Assembly: GCF_028747805.1 (NCBI RefSeq)
Contig: NZ_CP114887.1
Span: 3,080,001 to 3,144,000 of the forward strand
Source: Solibacillus daqui
GTDB taxonomy: Bacteria; Bacillota; Bacilli; Bacillales_A; Planococcaceae
Direction of reading: 5' to 3'
DNA length: 64,000 bases
Below, piece by piece: positions 1-8,197 of this stretch. The translations under genes and the position numbers were made by a program. The notes under the pieces are model-generated. The model saw only the letters and a program-made list of their open reading frames with translations. It was not told the DNA's origin and made no database searches. The stretch's first letter is position 1; every line of letters begins with the position of its first letter.

Positions 1-371
1 GTTTTCAACGTAATCTTTTCTTTAAAAAATAAATACGTGCCAATAAAGGCAAATATCGGTTGCATCGTTACTAGTACTGTTGAACTGGCAACGGACGTAT
101 AGTTCAATGATTCGAACCACAATATAAAGTGGAAAGCCAAAAATATACCGGCAATTGACGAAAATAACCAATCTCTCTTTGATAGCTCTTTCAATTCATG
201 GCGATAGTACATTAAAAACCAAGGCATCATTATTAGCACTGAAAATAACATGCGATAAAATGCGATAACCCCTGAATCAGCATTTGCCAGTTTTACGAAA
301 ATCGCGGAAAGAGAAACTGAAATTACACCAATAAAGATTGGAATATATGGATGAATAGATGGTTTATCCAG
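1..371 (-). CDS. EamA-family (DMT) permease, 3' end cut by the window edge
   Basis: About 123 residues of the N-terminal half of a drug/metabolite-type permease. The reading starts LDKPSIHPYIPIFIGVIS and runs through at least four hydrophobic helices. The stretch SSTVLVTMQPIFAFIGTYLF is typical of the first EamA repeat. The rest lies left of base 1. No ATG, GTG or TTG is in frame between the TAG at 381-383 and the conserved N-terminus. The best start is a CTG at 369-371, six bases after an AGGGG ribosome site, so a rare CTG start or a start-codon mutation is inferred. The substrate cannot be told. It diverges from the mgtC-like gene. Confidence 0.85.
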   Translation of the reverse strand, partial: MDKPSIHPYIPIFIGVISVSLSAIFVKLANADSGVIAFYRMLFSVLIMMPWFLMYYRHELKELSKRDWLFSSIAGIFLAFHFILWFESLNYTSVASSTVLVTMQPIFAFIGTYLFFKEKITLK

Positions 372-512
372 TTCATTCCCCTACTTTCTATTAAATTATA
401 TTTTCCATAAGCACTTATTTTACTCCTTTCATTTTTAGAAAACTATAAAAAATAGAGGATTTTTCACTTGTGAGTTCGAATCTCGATATATACATAAAAG
501 GAGATGGACTTC

Positions 513-1232
513 ATGGGATGGTTAACCGGAGATCAATTTATACTAGATGTATTGTTAAAATTATTAATTGCGGCAACCCTTAGTTTAATTATAGGGATAG
601 AAAGAGAATTAAAAAAGAAGCCGGTTGGGTTAAAAACGAGCATGGTTATCGCGACATTTAGTTGCTTATTAACGATTATTTCAATCGAAACTGCGTATTC
701 AACACCCGCGCGTCCAGATATTAATATCACGATGGACCCTTTACGTTTAGCTGCACAAATTGTTAGCGGAATCGGATTTTTAGGTGCTGGTGTTATTTTG
801 CGAAAAGGAAATGATAGTATTACAGGTCTTACTACTGCCGCGATGATTTGGGGGGCGGCTGCGATCGGTATAGCTGTCGGAGCTGGTTTTTACATTCAGG
901 CTTTTATTACCGTTGTCATCGTAGTAATCGGAATCGAAGTAATAGCACCACTTCTAATGAGATTTGGTCCTAAACGATTGCGAATGCGCGAAGTGAAACT
1001 TGTTGTTATTATCAATCAAGCCGAGCATATTCAAGATTTAATTGACTATATGAAAATGCATGGAATGTTTATCGAAAATATTTGCATTCGCGATATACTT
1101 GCAACTGAAAAGCCTCTACATGAAATTGATATGCGCTTTTCAACAGTAGAAGCAAATCATACTCTTGCAATTTATAATAGGCTTCGTAAATTACCATTTA
1201 TAAAAAACATCCACATAGAATACTTAGATTAA
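513..1232 (+). CDS. MgtC/SapB family membrane protein
   Basis: A 239-residue membrane protein. The N-terminal MgtC domain holds about five helices (residues about 10-28, 42-60, 78-98 and 105-150) with the family signatures GIERELKKKPVGLKTS and SGIGFLGAGVILRKG followed by GLTTAA. A soluble C-terminal ACT-like part covers about 155-239. Family members are tied to growth at low magnesium and to control of membrane energetics; the exact role here is not shown. The ATG at 513 is chosen over the one at 504 because AAAAGGAG ends at 503, which gives proper spacing only to 513. The CDF transporter follows 16 bases later, probably in one operon. Confidence 0.88.
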   Translation: MGWLTGDQFILDVLLKLLIAATLSLIIGIERELKKKPVGLKTSMVIATFSCLLTIISIETAYSTPARPDINITMDPLRLAAQIVSGIGFLGAGVILRKGNDSITGLTTAAMIWGAAAIGIAVGAGFYIQAFITVVIVVIGIEVIAPLLMRFGPKRLRMREVKLVVIINQAEHIQDLIDYMKMHGMFIENICIRDILATEKPLHEIDMRFSTVEANHTLAIYNRLRKLPFIKNIHIEYLD

Positions 1233-1248
1233 CGGAGGCGGATTAGCC

Positions 1249-2232
1249 ATGGGAGAACTATTTAGCTTATTAAAAGGTGGGAATCGACCTTCCTTATTAG
1301 CTGCATTTGTAAACACTTTTTTAGGTGTCATTAAGGGCGTGGCATTTTTCTTCACCGGAAATGTTGCAATGTTTGCAGAAATGATGCATTCATTCGGTGA
1401 TGCAGCGAACCAGTTTTTCGTATTTATTGGTTCGGCTTTATCAAAAAAGGCACCGACACAGCGATTTCCAAACGGTTACGGACGGATTGTTAACCTAGTT
1501 TGTCTAGGGGCTGTATTAATCGTTGCGATACTTTCATACGAAACAATTAAAGAAGGATGGCATCACTTCCTACATCCAGCGACTGAATCATCAGGTATTT
1601 GGATTGCACTAGGGGTACTTGTTATTGGTACAACTTTAGAATTTACCGTTTTGCATAAAGCAGCAAAAGAAGTATTGCATGAGGTTGGCGTTGAAACAAA
1701 AGGTATCGCTATCATACAATCAGTAAAATATTTGAACCGTGCAAAACCTGCCACAAAACTTGTTTGGATGGAAGATTTAGTTGCAACATCAGGTAATATA
1801 CTCGCATTTTTTGCAATCATTATTGCTTATTTCACAGAGTTCTATCGTATTGAAGGTTTAGTGTCAATGATTATCGGTCTGATGATGTTTTACGTGGTTG
1901 GTCGTGTGTTTTTAGACAATGCACGAGGCGCAATCGGAGAAACAGATGAGGAAATGCTTGTACACATCGGGAACTTGGTAATGGAAGATCCAAATATTAA
2001 AGATATCGCTCGCTTAGAAGTAATTAAAGAGGGTGAGTTTTTACACGTTGAGCTCATAGCCGAAACAGATCCAAAGTTATCCCTCGCCTATTTGGATGAC
2101 GTACGAGATCATTTAACAGATTTACTATTAAATCAAAAAGGCGTAACAAAAGTGACAATGGCTTTTGACGAAGACGACGGTGAGCGCAGATGGCAACACA
2201 CTGCAATGAAACTGAATAACAAAAAGGTATGA
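1249..2232 (+). CDS. Cation diffusion facilitator (CDF) family transporter
   Basis: A 327-residue divalent metal/proton antiporter. A six-helix membrane domain covers about residues 14-225 and carries the first metal motif HSFGD (H47, D51) in helix 2. A second acidic pair, ED in VWMEDLVATSG near residue 170, stands where most CDF proteins have HxxxD, so this is an atypical branch. The C-terminal cytoplasmic domain (about 230-327) has the usual ferredoxin-like look (MVHIGNLV, LHVELIAE). A GGAGG site precedes the ATG. It is probably co-transcribed with the mgtC-like gene, a pairing that suggests magnesium, zinc or manganese handling, but the ion cannot be read from sequence. Confidence 0.88.
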   Translation: MGELFSLLKGGNRPSLLAAFVNTFLGVIKGVAFFFTGNVAMFAEMMHSFGDAANQFFVFIGSALSKKAPTQRFPNGYGRIVNLVCLGAVLIVAILSYETIKEGWHHFLHPATESSGIWIALGVLVIGTTLEFTVLHKAAKEVLHEVGVETKGIAIIQSVKYLNRAKPATKLVWMEDLVATSGNILAFFAIIIAYFTEFYRIEGLVSMIIGLMMFYVVGRVFLDNARGAIGETDEEMLVHIGNLVMEDPNIKDIARLEVIKEGEFLHVELIAETDPKLSLAYLDDVRDHLTDLLLNQKGVTKVTMAFDEDDGERRWQHTAMKLNNKKV

Positions 2233-2250
2233 TAGAAATTTGAAGGGAGC

Positions 2251-2287
2251 ACTGTCCAAAAGCAAACACTTTTGGACAGTTTTTTTA
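2251..2287 (+). terminator. Intrinsic terminator of the CDF operon
   Basis: A perfect 12-bp stem, ACTGTCCAAAAG with CTTTTGGACAGT, around a 6-base loop and followed by a run of T. It sits 18 bases after the CDF stop. The T run overlaps the stop of the convergent alcohol dehydrogenase gene. Confidence 0.93.
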
Positions 2288-3448
2288 TAGAGACATTTCT
2301 AAAATTTTTCGTACGTCCTCTTCTTGAAGCTTGTTAAAATTACCAAATGAACCATTGACCATGCAGTGCTCAACAATTTCATTAAAGTATGTTGCATCAA
2401 TTTTATAATCCGCTAAGCGATTTGGTGCACCAATTGAAGTCCAAAATGCGGATAATGCGTCGATTCCTTCAAATGCCGCTTCTTCATCTGTTTTACCAGT
2501 TGCGTCAATTCCAAATACATTCACCGCAATTTTTGCAAAGCGTGCTGGATTGACATGTACATTATGCTTCATCCAGTGCGGGAAAAGAATTGCTAAACCG
2601 CCTGCATGTGCAATGTCATAGTAAGCCGAAACTGCATGTTCGATATTATGCGTTGCCCAGTCCCCACGCGAACCTAATGATAAAAATCCATTTAAGCCGA
2701 GCGTACCCGCAAGCATTAACGTTTCACGGTAGTCATAGTTAGTAGGATCTTTTAACGCTTTTGGTGCAACCTCGATTAATGTACGTAAAATCCCTTCGCA
2801 CATCTCATCCGTAATTGGCGTGTTTGATGCGTTGTTGAAGTATTGCTCGAAAATATGTGACATCGTGTCAACAACACCATTTACCGTTTGATCTTTAGGG
2901 ACAGAAAATGTATAAGCAGGGTCTAAAATCGAAAATTTGGGGAAGCATGCCGGACTGCCCCAACTGAATTTTTCCTTCGTTTCTAAATTTGTAATAACCG
3001 ATCCTGAGTTCATTTCAGACGCAGTTGCTGCTAGAGTTAATACAGTTGCAAGCGGTAATGCTTCTGTAGGCAAAACCTTTTTCAATACGATATCCCAAGC
3101 ATCTTCCTCTACCTTGGCCCCTGCTACGATAAGTTTTGAACAGTCGATTACAGAACCACCACCAACAGCTAGTACAATATCAATATTATTTTCTTTACAA
3201 ATGGCTATCCCTTTACGTGCCGTTTCAACTCGCGGATTTGGTTCAACGCCAGCCAGCTCAAATACATTCATATTCAAGTCACTTAAAATCTTCATGATGT
3301 CATCATACACACCGTTCGATTTAATGCTTCCTCCACCATATACGATTAAAATATTTTGACCATACTGCGGTAGCTCTTTACGTAAATCTTCAACACTGCC
3401 CCTACCAAAATGAATTTTTACTGGATTATGAAATGAAAATTTGTTCAT
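2285..3448 (-). CDS. Iron-containing alcohol dehydrogenase (YugJ/YugK, butanol dehydrogenase-like)
   Basis: A 387-residue type III (iron-activated) alcohol dehydrogenase that reduces aldehydes with NAD(P)H. The nucleotide loop is AVGGGSVIDCSK (GGGS near residue 96). The metal-site histidines fall in DTMSHIFEQYF, THNIEHAVSAYYD and AHAGGLAILFPHW. The length matches B. subtilis YugJ/YugK (about 390). The start at 3448 follows AGGAGG; the open frame continues 49 codons further upstream, but that part has low-complexity DNA and no ribosome site. It lies two genes from yugI, as in Bacillus. The natural substrate is not shown. Confidence 0.92.
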   Translation of the reverse strand: MNKFSFHNPVKIHFGRGSVEDLRKELPQYGQNILIVYGGGSIKSNGVYDDIMKILSDLNMNVFELAGVEPNPRVETARKGIAICKENNIDIVLAVGGGSVIDCSKLIVAGAKVEEDAWDIVLKKVLPTEALPLATVLTLAATASEMNSGSVITNLETKEKFSWGSPACFPKFSILDPAYTFSVPKDQTVNGVVDTMSHIFEQYFNNASNTPITDEMCEGILRTLIEVAPKALKDPTNYDYRETLMLAGTLGLNGFLSLGSRGDWATHNIEHAVSAYYDIAHAGGLAILFPHWMKHNVHVNPARFAKIAVNVFGIDATGKTDEEAAFEGIDALSAFWTSIGAPNRLADYKIDATYFNEIVEHCMVNGSFGNFNKLQEEDVRKILEMSL

Positions 3449-3472
3449 GAAAATCCTCCTGTCGTTTATCCC

Positions 3473-3585
3473 GCATAAATAAAGCAAAGCATAAATAAAG
3501 CAAAGTGGACAATCCACTATCTCTATCTCAAAAGTCCGATTGGTAAAAATTAATGCTCGGCGGGGATGAGGACCCCCCCCCGAGC
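3473..3585 (-). other. Unusual leader of the alcohol dehydrogenase gene: tandem repeat plus C9 tract hairpin
   Basis: Two perfect tandem copies of a 16-base unit, GCATAAATAAAGCAAA (3473-3488 and 3489-3504), are followed by a small GTGG/CCAC palindrome and then by a GC-rich hairpin (GCTCGG 3555-3560 with CCGAGC 3580-3585) that contains nine consecutive C (3573-3581). Direct observation; the function is unknown. The region must hold the promoter of the alcohol dehydrogenase. Confidence 0.6.
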
Positions 3586-3596
3586 AAAATTTCACT

Positions 3597-3632
3597 TTAT
3601 AAAAAGCCTCACCCCTACGAAAGAAGTGAGAC
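3597..3632 (-). terminator. Terminator of the glutamate dehydrogenase gene
   Basis: On the minus strand GTCTCAC pairs with GTGAGGC across a 12-base loop and is followed by TTTTTAT. It begins 11 bases after the dehydrogenase stop. Confidence 0.85.
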
Positions 3633-3643
3633 TAGATTATTAC

Positions 3644-4888
3644 CTATACCCAACCACGGAAGCGTGATGCTTCTGCTGTGCGGCGTACACCTACCATGTA
3701 AGCTGCTAAGCGCATGTTGATGTTACGGTTTTGAGCCGTTGTGTAAACATTGTCAAAAGCCGTTATCATTTTTGCATATAATTTTTCACGTACTTCTTCT
3801 TCTGTCCAGTAGTAGCCCATGTTATTTTGTACCCACTCGAAGTAAGATACTGTAACACCACCTGCTGATGCTAACACGTCTGGTACTAAAAGAATGCCAC
3901 GCTCTGTTAAAATTTTTGTTGCTTCTGCCGTTGTCGGACCGTTTGCCGCTTCAACAACGATGTTTGCTTTAATGTTATGTGCATTTTCTGCCGTAATTTG
4001 GTTTTCAATTGCAGCTGGAACTAAAATATCACAGTCTAATTCTAATAGCTCTTTATTAGAAATCGTATTTTCAAATAATGTTGTCACCGTTCCGAATGAA
4101 TCGCGACGATCTAATAGATAGTCAATATCTAAACCATTCGGATCATGTAGTGCACCGTGTGCATCTGAAATACCAATAATTTTTGCACCTAAATCGCTCA
4201 TAAATTTAGCTAAGAAGCTACCCGCGTTACCGAAACCTTGAATAACAACACGCGCACCTTTAATTTCAATACCACGCTTTTTTGCAGCTTCTTCAATTAC
4301 AATAGTAACACCTTCTGCAGTTGCACGATCGCGACCTTGTGAACCACCAAGTACAATTGGCTTACCAGTAATAAAACCTGGTGAGTTAAACTCGTCCATG
4401 CGGCTATATTCATCCATCATCCACGCCATAATTTGTGCATTTGTATATACGTCTGGTGCTGGAATGTCTTTTGTTGGCCCTACTACTTGGCTAATTGCAC
4501 GTACATAACCACGGCTTAAACGCTCAATTTCGCCCATGGACATTTCACGTGGGTCACAAATTACCCCACCTTTACCACCACCATAAGGAAGGTCAACAAT
4601 ACCGCACTTTAATGTCATCCACATAGAAAGCGCTTTCACTTCCTCTTCACTAACCATCGGATGGAAGCGTACCCCACCTTTTGTAGGACCTACTGCATCA
4701 TTGTGCTGTGCGCGGTAACCAGTAAAAACTTTTGTTGTACCGTCGTCCATTTTCACTGGAATGCGTACTGTTAACATACGAAGTGGTTCTTTTAATAATT
4801 CGTACATTCCTTCATCATAACCTAGTTTATTTAATGCCTCATGAATTACTTCTTGAGTTGATGTAAACAAGTTTAAATTTTCAGCCAT
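3644..4888 (-). CDS. gudB: NAD-dependent glutamate dehydrogenase (GudB/RocG type)
   Basis: A 414-residue Glu/Leu/Phe/Val dehydrogenase that oxidises glutamate to 2-oxoglutarate and ammonium. The catalytic lysine lies in PYGGGKGGV (K106) and the substrate loop in GPTKGGVRFHP. The proton-relay aspartate is in DIPAPDVYT, and the Rossmann loop is GFGNAGS. B. subtilis 168 GudB is inactivated by a short in-frame duplication at the VKA site; here VKA (84-86) occurs once, so the enzyme is predicted active. It is about ten residues shorter than the Bacillus enzymes at the N-terminus. Whether it is the gudB or the rocG orthologue cannot be decided here. With gltBD at 40-46 kb it forms the opposing arm of glutamate metabolism. 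Confidence 0.95.
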   Translation of the reverse strand: MAENLNLFTSTQEVIHEALNKLGYDEGMYELLKEPLRMLTVRIPVKMDDGTTKVFTGYRAQHNDAVGPTKGGVRFHPMVSEEEVKALSMWMTLKCGIVDLPYGGGKGGVICDPREMSMGEIERLSRGYVRAISQVVGPTKDIPAPDVYTNAQIMAWMMDEYSRMDEFNSPGFITGKPIVLGGSQGRDRATAEGVTIVIEEAAKKRGIEIKGARVVIQGFGNAGSFLAKFMSDLGAKIIGISDAHGALHDPNGLDIDYLLDRRDSFGTVTTLFENTISNKELLELDCDILVPAAIENQITAENAHNIKANIVVEAANGPTTAEATKILTERGILLVPDVLASAGGVTVSYFEWVQNNMGYYWTEEEVREKLYAKMITAFDNVYTTAQNRNINMRLAAYMVGVRRTAEASRFRGWV

Positions 4889-5244
4889 TGTTTTTCGCCT
4901 CTTTAAAATTTAATGTAATAGTGTCTTTCCGCCAACATTGTAACATACTTCAATATAAGTTTGTTAAATAATTTGTCACACTTCGAATAATTTTCTGAAT
5001 TCTGTCGTGATTTAATGAAAAAAATACTTTTTCGATAAGTTAATATACAATATTGCTAGTTTTTATTACAAAAAAGAAAATTGAAGTGGTTGGTATATAA
5101 CTCGATTTTTTTGAAAAATGCGAAAAAGAATATTAATATTTCACCTAATCAAATTGTAGCTCGCTCGTAAGCCAAAAAAGTGTTAGACCGATTGTATCTT
5201 GGTCAATCATTTTCTTTTTTGTCCCTGCCTCTTGCTCTACTATG
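4889..5244 (-). promoter_or_regulatory. Gene-free leader/promoter region of the glutamate dehydrogenase
   Basis: No gene was found. On the minus strand a TACAAT -10 (4937-4942) lies about 50 bases before the ATG, with only a weak TTAACA -35 at 19 bases. AAAGAGG serves as ribosome site. No clear -12/-24 (SigL) promoter or RocR-type site was recognised. Confidence 0.4.
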
Positions 5245-5283
5245 CAAAAAAAGATGTCCAAGAATTACTTCTCGGACATCTTC
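5245..5283 (-). terminator. Terminator of yugI
   Basis: On the minus strand AAGATGTCC pairs with GGACATCTT around a 14-base loop, followed by TTTTT. It starts 10 bases after the yugI stop. Confidence 0.92.
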
Positions 5284-5292
5284 TAATTGTCA

Positions 5293-5667
5293 TTACTGAC
5301 CTGATTGCTCAATCCAATCTTTTAGTTTGTCTTTTAAAATTTTAAAGCCGTCTGCATCGACTTCATCCACACGATCTTGTAATGAACGTCTTGGATGCGA
5401 CTCTTTTTTTCGATAATAGGGTACTTCTTGTAACTCACGAATCGATAAACTAATTTTCTTTTGTTCTTGGTCTACTTCAAGCACCTTAACTTCAATGTCT
5501 TCCCCTACCGATAGAAAGTCATTCACATCTTTTACAAATCCGTAAGTAATTTCTGATATATGGACAAGACCTTGTGTCTGTTCATCTAAAGCAACAAAAG
5601 CTCCGTATGGTTGAATCCCTGTTACTTTACCGATTAGTACGTCACCTACTTCAATTTTTTTTACCAT
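5293..5667 (-). CDS. yugI: S1 RNA-binding domain protein YugI (general stress protein 13)
   Basis: A 124-residue protein. A single S1/OB-fold RNA-binding domain covers about residues 5-75 (VGDVLIGKVTGIQPYGAFVAL, GLVHISEI, VKVLEVDQEQKKISLSI) and is followed by a basic tail. Length and layout match B. subtilis YugI/GSP13, a ribosome-associated S1 protein. It forms its own transcription unit with the terminator next to it, and lies two genes from a YugJ/YugK-type dehydrogenase, which supports the name. Confidence 0.93.
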   Translation of the reverse strand: MVKKIEVGDVLIGKVTGIQPYGAFVALDEQTQGLVHISEITYGFVKDVNDFLSVGEDIEVKVLEVDQEQKKISLSIRELQEVPYYRKKESHPRRSLQDRVDEVDADGFKILKDKLKDWIEQSGQ

Positions 5668-5919
5668 ACTTTGTTCCTACCTTCTTTTTTCATCAATACG
5701 TATATGTCATGTTAAATTATAACATATGATACTATGCGTAACAAAGAATCGACTTAATATAGTATTTCCTGTATATAGAGTACAAAATTAACGTCTTAAG
5801 ACAAAAAGATTGATCTATTCCCCTTTTAAAACTATTGCATTTCACAAAATATTTTGCTTTAAACTAGAAATAATATTTTGTAAAATGAGTACTTGCATAT
5901 TAATAAGGAGGGGTTTCTT

Positions 5920-7248
5920 TTGTCATCTAGAGATCAATTCACATCTAAGATTGGTTTTATCTTGGCTGCTGCAGGTAGTGCTATCGGTTTGGGAGCGATT
6001 TGGAAGTTTCCATACATGGCAGGCACAAATAGTGGTAGTGTTTTTATTTTATTATTTGTTTTATGTACAGTTATTATAGGTTTACCTATATTAATAGCCG
6101 AATTTATGATTGGGCGTCGAGGTCAAAAGGATCCGATTACTTCATTAAAAGAACAAGCACCGGGTAAACCTTGGTATATGATTGGTTGGATTGGCCTTGT
6201 CGCATGTGGATTAATTTTATCATTCTATAGTGTAGTAGGCGGCTGGATTTTAAGCTATATGGGTCGCGCATTGACATTTTCATTAACAAATAATGCTGTT
6301 GATTTTGGTGCACTGTTTTCAGATATTATCGCTAATCCTTGGGAAGTGTTACTCGCACAAGCGGCGTTTATGCTTCTAACTTTATTAATCGTACAAGCAG
6401 GTATTAAAAAGGGCATTGAAACGGCTAGTAAGTGGATGATGCCGCTGTTATTTATTTTCTTTATTTTATTATTTGTTCGTTCAATTACATTAGACGGCGC
6501 GATTGAAGGTGTGAAATTCATGTTCATTCCTAATTGGTCGTATTTAAATGGAGAAACGTTAATTTTGGCATTAGGTCAAGCGTTCTTCTCATTAAGTATT
6601 GGCGTTGCGGCGATGATTACGTATTCTTCGTATTTATCTCGTAAAGAAAAAATCGTTACCTCTGCAGTAAATGTTGCGACAATGAATATCGCCATTTCGT
6701 TACTTGCAGGTTTAGTTATTTTCCCGGCTGTATTTGCACTTGGCTTCTCGCCTACAGAAGGACCTGGTTTAGTATTCATCATGATTCCAGCCGTATTCGA
6801 GCAATTACCTTTTGGTAGTGGGTTATTATTAGTGTTCTTCATATTATTATTATTCGCAACTGTAACGTCTGCGATTGCTATGCTTGAAGTTGTTGTATCA
6901 ATTGGAATTCGCGAAAAAACACATTCTCGCAAAAAAGCAACTTGGATTTTTGCAGCAATCATTTTCATCGTAGGAATTCCTAGTGCCTTATCATTTGGAC
7001 TTCTATCAGATATTTCAATTTTAAACCGTTCGATTTTCGATTTCGTAGATTATGTTACAAGTGCTATTTTAATGCCGATTGGTGCATTATTAACGTCGAT
7101 TTTCGCGGGTTATCATTATTCGAAGAAAATTTCGCGTGAAGAAATGCAAACTTTACCGGTTGTCTATAATATTTGGTACTTTATTGTTCGTTATTTAGCA
7201 CCGTTATCCATCATTGCAATTTTCGTAAATAAAGTGTTCTTTAGTTAA
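5920..7248 (+). CDS. Sodium-dependent transporter, NSS (SNF) family
   Basis: A 442-residue, 11-12 helix Na+-coupled symporter of the neurotransmitter:sodium symporter family, usually for amino acids. The signature SKIGFILAAAGSAIGLGAIW followed by KFPYMAG (residues about 8-35) forms the unwound helix 1 with the sodium and substrate sites. The start is a TTG at 5920, eight bases after AAGGAGGGG; upstream readings from 5893 would place the ribosome site inside the gene. It resembles the bacterial YhdH/YocR subgroup. The substrate is unknown. It is followed by a family A repeat rather than by a strong terminator. Confidence 0.93.
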   Translation: MSSRDQFTSKIGFILAAAGSAIGLGAIWKFPYMAGTNSGSVFILLFVLCTVIIGLPILIAEFMIGRRGQKDPITSLKEQAPGKPWYMIGWIGLVACGLILSFYSVVGGWILSYMGRALTFSLTNNAVDFGALFSDIIANPWEVLLAQAAFMLLTLLIVQAGIKKGIETASKWMMPLLFIFFILLFVRSITLDGAIEGVKFMFIPNWSYLNGETLILALGQAFFSLSIGVAAMITYSSYLSRKEKIVTSAVNVATMNIAISLLAGLVIFPAVFALGFSPTEGPGLVFIMIPAVFEQLPFGSGLLLVFFILLLFATVTSAIAMLEVVVSIGIREKTHSRKKATWIFAAIIFIVGIPSALSFGLLSDISILNRSIFDFVDYVTSAILMPIGALLTSIFAGYHYSKKISREEMQTLPVVYNIWYFIVRYLAPLSIIAIFVNKVFFS

Positions 7249-7255
7249 GTAAGAA

Positions 7256-7438
7256 AAGCGGTAAAGCGCCCTTCCAGCCCCGAGTGGGCAAAACGCCACG
7301 TCCATGTGGCATGCCCCCAATGACTCACATCGTGTGAGCCTCAGACTTTGGAGAGCCCTCCTGCAAAAGTAAACGCTCCACCACTTTTGCAGGAGGGCTC
7401 GAGATGGCCGAGGGGCTGGCGCTTTAGCCTAGACATCG
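7256..7438 (+). repeat. Dispersed palindromic repeat, family A copy 1
   Basis: A folded element of about 180 bp directly after the symporter. The outer arms pair (TAAAGCGCC near 7262 with GGCGCTTTA near 7418). The centre is a perfect 18-bp inverted repeat (7353-7370 with 7383-7400) around a 12-base loop. Two extra hairpins (7286-7315 and 7324-7338) lie in the left arm. Bases 7363-7397 (35 in a row) and 7419-7434 (16 in a row) recur identically at 27387-27421 and 27443-27458. Confidence 0.88.
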
Positions 7439-7486
7439 TTACAACGGAAATATTTATACTTTCTTATAAGAATCAAAAGGATTATC

Positions 7487-7514
7487 CAAAAATTATTTAT
7501 CGGATAATCCTTTA
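7487..7514. terminator. Perfect 12-bp hairpin, possible terminator
   Basis: AAAGGATTATCC pairs with GGATAATCCTTT around a short AT loop. The T run after it is broken, so termination is plausible but not certain. It lies between the family A repeat and the small HTH gene. Confidence 0.45.
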
Positions 7515-7607
7515 ATAATTTTCATTTTTCTACATAGTATTGGATTTCATTAATCTTCCTGCATATTATAATTTGAATAATCGAATTTCAGGAAGGATGT
7601 GAACCAC

Positions 7608-7814
7608 ATGAAGCTTTCACTTCATGAACAATTAAAACTTTTACGTATGGAGAAAAAATTAACAATTGAAGAGCTTTCAATGAAAACGCAGCTAGGTATC
7701 GAAAAATTAACTGCCTACGAAACAGGTGAACAAATCCCTTCAAAGCAATCATTATTCGTGTTATCTACAATATTAGATGTACCCGTTTCGAATTTAGTCG
7801 ACGGATTAAAATAA
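7608..7814 (+). CDS. Small helix-turn-helix (XRE-type) protein
   Basis: A 68-residue protein that is almost entirely one XRE/Cro-type helix-turn-helix: LHEQLKLLRMEKKLTIEELS, then LGIEKLTAYETGEQIPSKQS and a third helix VLSTILDVPVSNLV. The ATG at 7608 fits GGAAGGA (7591-7597); the GTG at 7599 would be too close. No partner toxin or phage gene is adjacent, so it is probably a stand-alone DNA-binding regulator. The target is unknown. Confidence 0.85.
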   Translation: MKLSLHEQLKLLRMEKKLTIEELSMKTQLGIEKLTAYETGEQIPSKQSLFVLSTILDVPVSNLVDGLK

Positions 7815-7853
7815 AAAAACGAGCAGCCCATTGGTTTGGGTTGCTCGTTTTTG
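7813..7853. terminator. Bidirectional terminator between the HTH gene and yugE
   Basis: ACGAGCAGCCCA pairs with TGGGTTGCTCGT, with A-rich left and T-rich right flanks, between two convergent genes. Confidence 0.9.
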
Positions 7854-8114
7854 TTAGATAATACATTTTGCTATAAATTTTTCTGCGATAAGTTTATATG
7901 AAATCGCGACACAGTCTTCAAATGGGATCCATTGTTCGTAAGAGTATTCATAAACAGTTTGAATCACTTTTGCTAGTTCAGATGGGTCGTCAATTCCTTG
8001 CAAGGCAGCTACAACATCAGCAGTTTCAGTTTCATAGCTTTCTGAGCCTAAATTAAACGGATCCCAGTCCAGTAATAGTTGTACACACTTCTGGTTCATC
8101 TCTGTATTTTCCAT
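7854..8114 (-). CDS. yugE: YugE-like protein, DUF1871
   Basis: An 86-residue soluble acidic protein of the DUF1871 family (CVQLLLDWDPFNLGSESYETE, then DVVAALQ). The length equals B. subtilis YugE, which also lies next to patB. Function unknown. The ATG at 8114 follows AGGTG; a GTG at 8123 in frame is an alternative. It is transcribed divergently from patB. Confidence 0.85.
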   Translation of the reverse strand: MENTEMNQKCVQLLLDWDPFNLGSESYETETADVVAALQGIDDPSELAKVIQTVYEYSYEQWIPFEDCVAISYKLIAEKFIAKCII

Positions 8115-8197
8115 TTTATTCACCTAACTACTCTCTTTCTATTAGTTAGTATGATAACATAGGTTCGAACATATCAAAAAGAAAAGAGGATTATTAA

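Noticed and set aside
3449..3595. Extension of the alcohol dehydrogenase frame by 49 codons
   Set aside because: The extra codons run through a tandem repeat and a C9 tract, have no ribosome site, and are absent from the family; the start at 3448 has AGGAGG.
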